This document shows, one piece after another, positions 59,151-64,000 of a DNA stretch of 64,000 nucleotides. The position numbers and the translations under genes were made by a program. Each line of letters opens with the position of its first letter. Position 1 is the stretch's first letter. Below the pieces are notes generated by a model that searched no databases, had not been told where the DNA came from, and saw only the letters and a list, made by a program, of their open reading frames with translations. This stretch comes from Chloroflexi bacterium HGW-Chloroflexi-6 (GTDB lineage: Bacteria; Chloroflexota; Anaerolineae; Anaerolineales; Villigracilaceae), in assembly GCA_002840685.1 (NCBI GenBank), contig PHBU01000002.1, positions 342,913 through 406,912 of the forward strand, read 5' to 3'.

Positions 59151-60542
59151 TTAACCGAGATAAGCTCCACCCCAGGGAGGCAGGGTGATGTTTATGTGCC
59201 CGTTTTCAATCGTGAAGGGGCGGTTGTCGATCAAACTGCGCACACTGCGGCCGTCGGGCCAGACAGTTTTTACCGGAACCTGGATGTTGATAATGTTTTC
59301 AGACATATTTACAACGACAACTGTTTTTTCTTCACCCAGGCTGCGCACAAATGCGTACCATTTCTCTCCGGCGTTGACTGCCAGCCTGGCATAATCGCCG
59401 CGGCGCAGGCTGGAGCGGTATTTGCGGATGGCGATCAGCTCCCGTATGAAGTCGCGCAGATCGCCTTTCCAGTGAGTTGAGTCCCAGTTGAAGGCACGCC
59501 GGCTGTCGGGGTCGTTGCCGCCTTCCAGCCCGATCTCATCCCCATAGTAGACGGCGGGGGCGCCGGGGTAAGCGAAGATGTACAGAAAGGCCAATTTGAG
59601 CTTTTCGAGCCTGCCGCCGAGTGCGGTCAGGGCGCGGGCGGTGTCGTGTGAATCGAGCGGCACATACATCGCGTAAAGATTTTCGCGGTTGTAGATCTTG
59701 AACAGGTTCTCAACGCGTTCTGCGAATTGTTCCACGCTATCGTGGTGGTTCATACAGGCGATCAGCGCATCCTTTACCGGATAATTCATCAGCCCGTCGA
59801 AGTGTTTGTCATTGACCCAGCGCGGGTCGGCCGTCCAGATTTCGCCGACAATGTAGGCATCGCGGTTGACCGACTTAACGGTGTGCCGAAATTCAGCCCA
59901 GAAAGCATCATCATCGATTTCGTTGGGTACATCCAGCCGCCAGCCGTCTGCGCCACGCTCGATCCAATAGCGGGCAACGCGCAGGATGTAGTTGCGCACC
60001 TGCGGGTTTTGGATATTGAGTTTGGGCAGGGATTTGTAGTTCCACCAGCCCGCGTAGTTGTAGGCTTCACCGGGTCCGTAGGCATCTATCGGCAGGTGGC
60101 GAACGTGGAACCAATCCCTGTAGGCTGAGTATTCTCCGTTTTCAAGCAGATCATTAAAGGCGAAAAATCCGCGCCCGACATGGTTGAAGACGCCGTCCAG
60201 GATGATCCGCACGTTGCTGCGATGCGCCAGGTCGAGCAGGGCGTGGAAATCGAGCATTGTGCCCAGTTTGTCATCAATTTTGAAGTAATCGCTGGTGTTG
60301 TAGCGATGGGAGGATGTCGCCTGAAAGATAGGGTTCAGATAAAGGGCCGTAACCCCCAGATCGAGCAGGTAATCAAATTTTTGAATGATGCCGCGCAGAT
60401 CGCCGCCTTGAAAGTGATGAATGGTGGGAGGCGCCCCCCAGGGTTGGATGTTGATCGGGTCGTTGCTTGGATCACCGTTGGCAAAGCGGTCCGGGAAAAT
60501 CTGATAAAAAACAGCGTCTTGCACCCAGTACGGGACTGTCAT
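59151..60542 (-). CDS. GH13 alpha-amylase-family glycosidase (cyclomaltodextrinase/neopullulanase-like)
   Basis: This 463-residue enzyme has the GH13 motifs DGVFNH (116-121), GWRLDVPNE with nucleophile Asp204, VGEIW with Glu234 and LDSHDTAR with Asp300. The MPKLN-like segment (SLPKLNIQNP) fits the GH13_20 subfamily, which cuts cyclodextrins, pullulan and maltodextrins. There is no signal peptide and no N-terminal extra domain, so it is cytoplasmic and compact. It belongs to the maltodextrin locus at the right end of the window. Confidence 0.9.
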   Translation of the reverse strand: MTVPYWVQDAVFYQIFPDRFANGDPSNDPINIQPWGAPPTIHHFQGGDLRGIIQKFDYLLDLGVTALYLNPIFQATSSHRYNTSDYFKIDDKLGTMLDFHALLDLAHRSNVRIILDGVFNHVGRGFFAFNDLLENGEYSAYRDWFHVRHLPIDAYGPGEAYNYAGWWNYKSLPKLNIQNPQVRNYILRVARYWIERGADGWRLDVPNEIDDDAFWAEFRHTVKSVNRDAYIVGEIWTADPRWVNDKHFDGLMNYPVKDALIACMNHHDSVEQFAERVENLFKIYNRENLYAMYVPLDSHDTARALTALGGRLEKLKLAFLYIFAYPGAPAVYYGDEIGLEGGNDPDSRRAFNWDSTHWKGDLRDFIRELIAIRKYRSSLRRGDYARLAVNAGEKWYAFVRSLGEEKTVVVVNMSENIINIQVPVKTVWPDGRSVRSLIDNRPFTIENGHINITLPPWGGAYLG

Positions 60543-60625
60543 AATGGCTCCGAGGAAATGGTATCGATAACGGAGACAATTTTACAACAAGAACCCCGCC
60601 CTTGCGGGCTAATCACATTGCAATC

Positions 60626-60653
60626 TTGTCAAATACCCCATTTGGGGTATGAT
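60626..60653 (+). promoter_or_regulatory. Promoter with CsoR/CstR-like operator before the DUF4190 gene
   Basis: TTGTCA (60626-60631), a 16-nt spacer and TATGAT (60648-60653) form a good promoter. The palindrome ATACCCCATTTGGGGTAT (60633-60650) fills the spacer and overlaps the -10 box. Its form resembles the TACCCC/GGGGTA operators of the CsoR/CstR copper or persulfide repressor family. No such repressor gene is in the window. Confidence 0.55.
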
Positions 60654-60676
60654 AACGCTCGAAAGGTTTAGAAAAT

Positions 60677-60943
60677 ATGGAAGTTGACCCTGCATCCCTT
60701 GACCCCGAAGAACGAACAAATAAGATTTTGGCCATTGCCTCTGCGGCTCTGGGCGTGCTAAGCCTGTGCATGTCGGTTGTGCCAATCTGTGGCGGAACAA
60801 CCGCCCTGACCGGGATCGGCCTGGGCTTGTTTGGAATGCGCTCCGAGAGCAGGCGGACCGCGATTTTTGGGATCGGAGCCAGTATTTTGGGAATATTGAT
60901 CTCAGTTGTTTACATGGTTGTGCTTTTTCTTCAGCCACAATAA
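60677..60943 (+). CDS. DUF4190-like small membrane protein
   Basis: The 88-residue protein has two membrane stretches (~18-50 and 61-86) with a Gly-rich turn (GIGLGLFGMRSESRR) between them, as in DUF4190. Its function is unknown. AAAGG lies upstream of the ATG, and a hairpin follows the stop. It is transcribed away from the GH13 gene and is controlled by the palindromic promoter upstream. Confidence 0.75.
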   Translation: MEVDPASLDPEERTNKILAIASAALGVLSLCMSVVPICGGTTALTGIGLGLFGMRSESRRTAIFGIGASILGILISVVYMVVLFLQPQ

Positions 60944-60944
60944 A

Positions 60945-60987
60945 TTCAGGGCCAGCTGGCAGTCAAAAGACTGAGGCTGGCCCTGAA
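60945..60987. terminator. Hairpin between DUF4190 and solute-binding-like genes
   Basis: TTCAGGGCCAGC pairs with GCTGGCCCTGAA (12 bp), with a further inner CAGTC/GACTG stem. It lies between convergent genes. T runs are weak. Confidence 0.65.
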
Positions 60988-61016
60988 GAATCTCGAAGAA
61001 TTCTAAATACCCTGAC

Positions 61017-62213
61017 TTACTGCGAAAGAATCAGCTCCACACGCTGGCAGATGTTTTCGATTTCGTGCTCGACAATTTCCGAAACGGCTCTGGCCGGGTT
61101 GGAAAGCACCTGCGTACCGATATTCAACAATCCTGCTACGATTTTGTCTTCCACCAATCCCCACAACCTGAGCGGCGGATAGGTTCGTCCGTGTTTGATG
61201 GCTTCACTCATGACTTTGAGCATTGGGTCCTGGGTGTATTGCGGGCTTTGCAGCGCAGCCAGACGCGGCGGCAGGGTTGCCATGGATTGGCTGGAGCGTT
61301 GCAACGTTCCGGATTCGGTTAGGAAACTGAGCAATTTCAGGGCAGCACGCTTATTGCGGCCATGCTTCCACAAAACCAGGTTTGAGCCGCCTACAAAACA
61401 CGGCTGAGGTAACGCCGCCCAGCCCCAGTTTTCTTTTACCTGTTCAGGGATTTCGATTTCCGGCATCGCCATGCGAATTGTGCCAAAAGTTATTGCTGAC
61501 AGGCCCTGGTGAAAGAGTGGTGTCTGGGTTTTGGCAAGCATCGCCTGCTGGCCTTCAGTACTGGAATATTTAAGCAGGGCAAAATAATCGTGAATTGCAG
61601 CCAGCGCCCGGGGTTGATTAAGCAGGATGTGTTTGCTGTCCTTGCTCAGGAATTCTTCATGGTTGGCCCATACCCAGGATGCCAGCACATGCAGCGTGCC
61701 GTAACGGTCCGTTTGCAAATTCAATTCCACAGGCACGGGGATGCCGGTCTTGGCCAGCCTGGCGGCAGTGGTTTGTAGTTCGGCGTGGTTTTTGAAGGCT
61801 GTCTCGGGGTCCAGGCCAGCTTTGGCAAGAAGATCTTTACGGTAATGGATCACATATGTTTCGGCATGCCAGGGCAGCGCTTTGGGTAGGGGTTCTTCCT
61901 GCGCCTGAACGGTGCTCCAGCAGGCCGGGACAAATTCCGCAGCATTGCCGGCATCGCCGAGTTCGTATGGCGATAGCGGACTGAGCACATCCATGCTGAT
62001 CAGATCCGGCACCCAGGTCGAGCCGACTTCCGATAGATCTGGCCCCTGGTGATAGAGCGCAGCTTTGTTCAATTCGGCGCGCGCATTCAACCAATCCAGG
62101 CAGGTCAGTTTGACCTGGATATTATGCTTGGCCTTGAATTCGTCCAGCAGGGTTTGCATTATTTCTGCCGTGCCGGGGCTATGGAGCATGACCGAAAGTT
62201 CAATTTCTTCCAT
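61017..62213 (-). CDS. Sugar-type ABC solute-binding-like protein without signal peptide
   Basis: The 398-residue protein matches the MalE/SBP-1 fold (QTLLDEFKAKHNIQVKLTCLDW near the N-terminus, WGWAALPQPCFVGGSNLVLWKHG, ALKLLSFLTESGTLQ). It starts MEEIELSVMLHSPG with no hydrophobic signal sequence or lipobox cysteine, and no in-frame extension adds one, because the upstream gene stops 9 nt before. It therefore seems to stay in the cytoplasm, unlike a normal importer component. It sits between GH13 genes in the maltodextrin locus. Confidence 0.85.
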   Translation of the reverse strand: MEEIELSVMLHSPGTAEIMQTLLDEFKAKHNIQVKLTCLDWLNARAELNKAALYHQGPDLSEVGSTWVPDLISMDVLSPLSPYELGDAGNAAEFVPACWSTVQAQEEPLPKALPWHAETYVIHYRKDLLAKAGLDPETAFKNHAELQTTAARLAKTGIPVPVELNLQTDRYGTLHVLASWVWANHEEFLSKDSKHILLNQPRALAAIHDYFALLKYSSTEGQQAMLAKTQTPLFHQGLSAITFGTIRMAMPEIEIPEQVKENWGWAALPQPCFVGGSNLVLWKHGRNKRAALKLLSFLTESGTLQRSSQSMATLPPRLAALQSPQYTQDPMLKVMSEAIKHGRTYPPLRLWGLVEDKIVAGLLNIGTQVLSNPARAVSEIVEHEIENICQRVELILSQ

Positions 62214-62221
62214 GAGTGCCT

Positions 62222-63820
62222 CTATTTTGAAGGAATCAGGATGATTCCTTCATATGGGCGCAAGCTGAACCCTTCGAAATTAACCGTTTCCTGTCGGCCG
62301 GGTGTGGTGGACAGGATTATTTTACCGCACTGGTAACCAGGGATGCAAACCTGACGCGACTCTGCTGAGAAATTGAGCGCGACGATGCACTCTGCCCCTT
62401 GCGCTTGCCGCCGGTATACAAAGCAGTTTTCGGCGCTGACAGCAATCGCCGCATACGAGCCGCCATGCAAGGCCGGGGTTTCGCTTCGCAGGTGGAGCAA
62501 TTGCTGATAGAGATTGAGCAGGGATGCCGGGTCAGCGGCCTGAGCCCTTACGTTGCGCTCCTGAAAGTCCACCGAAATTGGCAGCCAGGGTTCGACCGTC
62601 GAAAAACCGGCAAAGGGGTCATCGTCCCATTGCATCGGGGTGCGGGCCACATCGCGAGTGCGCTCCGCCCCCAGGTTTTTACCCTGCGGATCCTGGATCT
62701 TTTCAGGGGGGATGAGTCCGTTCTCCATCCCGATTTCGTCGCCGTAGTACAGGGTTGGTGTGCCGCGCAAGGTCAGCAGCATCATTGCAGCCAACCGGGC
62801 CTGGGCTTGCCCGCCGAAGCGGGTGGCAAGGCGCGGCTGATCGTGATTACCGAGCACATAGTTTGGCCAGGCGAAGCTGGGTAGCGCCGCTTCGAGCGCA
62901 TCCACCGAGCGCCGCATGGCATCAGCCTGCCAGGGTTCCCACATCAAGCGAAAATTGAAAGGCAGGTGAAGCTCGTCGCCATCCTTGCCATAATAACGCA
63001 CCCAGCGCGGAAGTTCACCCCACAGCTCGCCGATCCCGCAGCGGTCATCGAATTCATCGAGCACGCCGCGAATTTCGCGAATGAATTTGTGAACATCATC
63101 TTGATCCATGTTATAGGTGGCCAGCAAACGCCCAAAAAGATCATTGGCGGGCGCGTTGGGGTCTGCGTCGGGGTTAGGCGGGTTATCGCGCAGCTCCTCA
63201 TCTTTAAGAATCATGCCGATCACGTCCATACGGAAACCGTCCACACCGCGCCGCAGCCAGAAGCGCAGAGTTTCATACATGGCCGCGCGCAGTTCAGGGT
63301 TGCGCCAATTCAACTCCGGTTGTTCAGACACAAATTGGTGCAGGTAATATTGCCCGCTTTGCCTGTCAAAAGTCCAGGCCGGGCCGCCGAAGACGCTACC
63401 CCAATTGTTCGGTTGGTCGCGCCAGATATACCAGTCGCGCTTGGGGTTGACGCGGGATGAGCGAGATTCAATGAACCACGGGTGTTGGTCAGATGTATGG
63501 TTCGGAACCCAATCGATGATGATTTTTAATCCGCGCTGGTGGGTTTCGCTTACCAGGTGGTCAAAATCATCCAGATTGCCAAATATTGGGTCGACATTAC
63601 AGTAATCGGCAACATCATAACCGAAATCGACCATCGGCGATGGGTAGAACGGGCTGAGCCAGATGGCCTGCACACCGAGCGCTTGCAGGTAATCCAGCTT
63701 TTCGATAACCCCGTTCAGGTCGCCGATCCCATCGTGATTGGTATCTTTAAAACTACGCGGGTAAACCTGGTATACCACGCCGTTCTGCCACCAATGATTA
63801 GTGTTTTTAGGCTTTTGCAT
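62222..63820 (-). CDS. GH13 alpha-glucosidase (oligo-1,6-glucosidase-like)
   Basis: This 532-residue enzyme has IDWVPNHTSDQHPWF (102-116), DGFRMDV with nucleophile Asp199, GELWGE with Glu265 and LGNHDQPR with Asp327, the GH13 subfamily 17/23/31 pattern, and a C-terminal beta domain. It should release glucose from maltodextrins or isomaltose in the cytoplasm. The start at 63820 puts the family WWQNGVVYQVYPRSFKD at the N-terminus. The solute-binding-like gene follows 8 nt after its stop. Confidence 0.92.
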   Translation of the reverse strand: MQKPKNTNHWWQNGVVYQVYPRSFKDTNHDGIGDLNGVIEKLDYLQALGVQAIWLSPFYPSPMVDFGYDVADYCNVDPIFGNLDDFDHLVSETHQRGLKIIIDWVPNHTSDQHPWFIESRSSRVNPKRDWYIWRDQPNNWGSVFGGPAWTFDRQSGQYYLHQFVSEQPELNWRNPELRAAMYETLRFWLRRGVDGFRMDVIGMILKDEELRDNPPNPDADPNAPANDLFGRLLATYNMDQDDVHKFIREIRGVLDEFDDRCGIGELWGELPRWVRYYGKDGDELHLPFNFRLMWEPWQADAMRRSVDALEAALPSFAWPNYVLGNHDQPRLATRFGGQAQARLAAMMLLTLRGTPTLYYGDEIGMENGLIPPEKIQDPQGKNLGAERTRDVARTPMQWDDDPFAGFSTVEPWLPISVDFQERNVRAQAADPASLLNLYQQLLHLRSETPALHGGSYAAIAVSAENCFVYRRQAQGAECIVALNFSAESRQVCIPGYQCGKIILSTTPGRQETVNFEGFSLRPYEGIILIPSK

Positions 63821-63857
63821 GAATGTAAGTTTTCTGCTTTCGTTCGTAGAGTGTGTA

Positions 63858-63900
63858 AATACAAAATGGGCGCGGTTGAAAACCGCGCCCATTTTGTATT
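63858..63900 (-). terminator. Terminator after the sugar ABC permease gene
   Basis: A perfect 20-bp stem (63858-63877 with 63881-63900) with a GAA loop lies just after the permease stop. A TTTT run lies within the 3' arm and the following TTAC on the minus strand. Confidence 0.8.
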
Positions 63901-63901
63901 G

Positions 63902-64000
63902 TTAGCCTTTAACGCCGCCGGCGGTGAGGCCGGAAGTGATGTACTTCTGGAGTGCAACGTAAGTGATGGCCACGGGCAGGGCCACGATCACGGCGAAAGC
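63902..64000 (-). CDS. Carbohydrate ABC transporter permease, MalG type (3' end only)
   Basis: Only the last 32 codons are inside the window. They encode ALPVAITYVALQKYITSGL followed by TAGGVKG and a stop. This is the conserved C-terminus of MalG-type permeases (LQ/RYF-x-GLTAGAVKG). The rest of the importer lies beyond the right edge. It fits the GH13 enzymes next to it in a maltodextrin uptake locus. Confidence 0.88.
   Translation of the reverse strand, partial: AFAVIVALPVAITYVALQKYITSGLTAGGVKG

Noticed and set aside
1..64000. CRISPR arrays, tRNA and rRNA genes
   Set aside because: No regularly spaced repeat array, no clear tRNA cloverleaf and no rRNA sequence was seen by eye; a tRNAscan and CRISPR search would be needed to exclude them.

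Overview
The window looks like a chromosomal segment from a Chloroflexota bacterium of the Anaerolineae type. This is an inference from gene content and no rRNA or marker phylogeny is available here. The supporting signs are a DUF937/DUF3597/DUF4332/dodecin neighbourhood, T-box control of an IleS2-type isoleucyl-tRNA synthetase, giant DUF2157-like membrane proteins, a maltodextrin ABC/GH13 locus, abundant interspersed palindromic repeats of the CCCTGAGCG...TCGAAGGG type, and many genes whose -10 box lies 6-9 nt before the start codon. Genes are dense, mostly in short operons on both strands, with clear hairpin terminators between convergent units. No rRNA, tRNA or CRISPR array was seen.

Layout. 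0-9.7 kb: a truncated HD-GYP response regulator, smpB, an MFS transporter, a twin-arginine pair (tatA/B and a tatC with a long N-terminal extension), a VOC-family gene with an apparent frameshift, a divergent aguB/aguA pair that would convert agmatine to putrescine, and a beta-carbonic anhydrase. 9.7-18.6 kb: GH36 alpha-galactosidase, T-box leader plus ileS, a phosphatidylcholine-synthase-like enzyme, a class II aldolase, a GNAT and RNase J. 18.7-30.7 kb: a 1100-residue sensor diguanylate cyclase, followed by an AT-richer, poorly characterised stretch (EEP nuclease, DUF3597, a helical protein, DUF4332, a HerA-like ATPase, an IS1182-type transposase remnant, DUF937, dodecin). 30.8-36.7 kb: a lysine-dehydrogenase-like enzyme, AlaX, an EamA transporter, RecQ and a small secreted protein.

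36.9-40.8 kb holds the most unusual set: E1-alpha and E1-beta of a 2-oxoacid dehydrogenase next to a protein that starts like an E2 (lipoyl domain with its lysine, then an E3-binding-like domain) but ends in a NeuD/PglD-type left-handed beta-helix acyltransferase instead of the usual E2 catalytic core. 40.8-46.5 kb: a NarL/DesK-type two-component system divergent from an ABC-2 exporter. 46.6-50.3 kb: TSUP permease, an orphan ParA with a four-cysteine tail, and a zinc/manganese-type ABC importer with a Fur-family-like box. 50.3-53.2 kb: a PTP-like protein, YbaK, nitroreductase, thioesterase and a sirtuin. 53.3-55.1 kb: a LuxR-DUF805 fusion, a GIY-YIG-like protein and a SLATT protein. 55.2-64 kb: a giant polytopic membrane protein and a maltodextrin locus (two GH13 enzymes, a solute-binding-like protein without signal peptide, and the end of a MalG-type permease).

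The main functional threads are polyamine synthesis, translation quality control (SmpB, IleS2, AlaX, YbaK), c-di-GMP signalling (HD-GYP and GGDEF), alpha-glucan/galactoside use, and the E1/lipoyl-NeuD set as a candidate undescribed acyl-transfer route.
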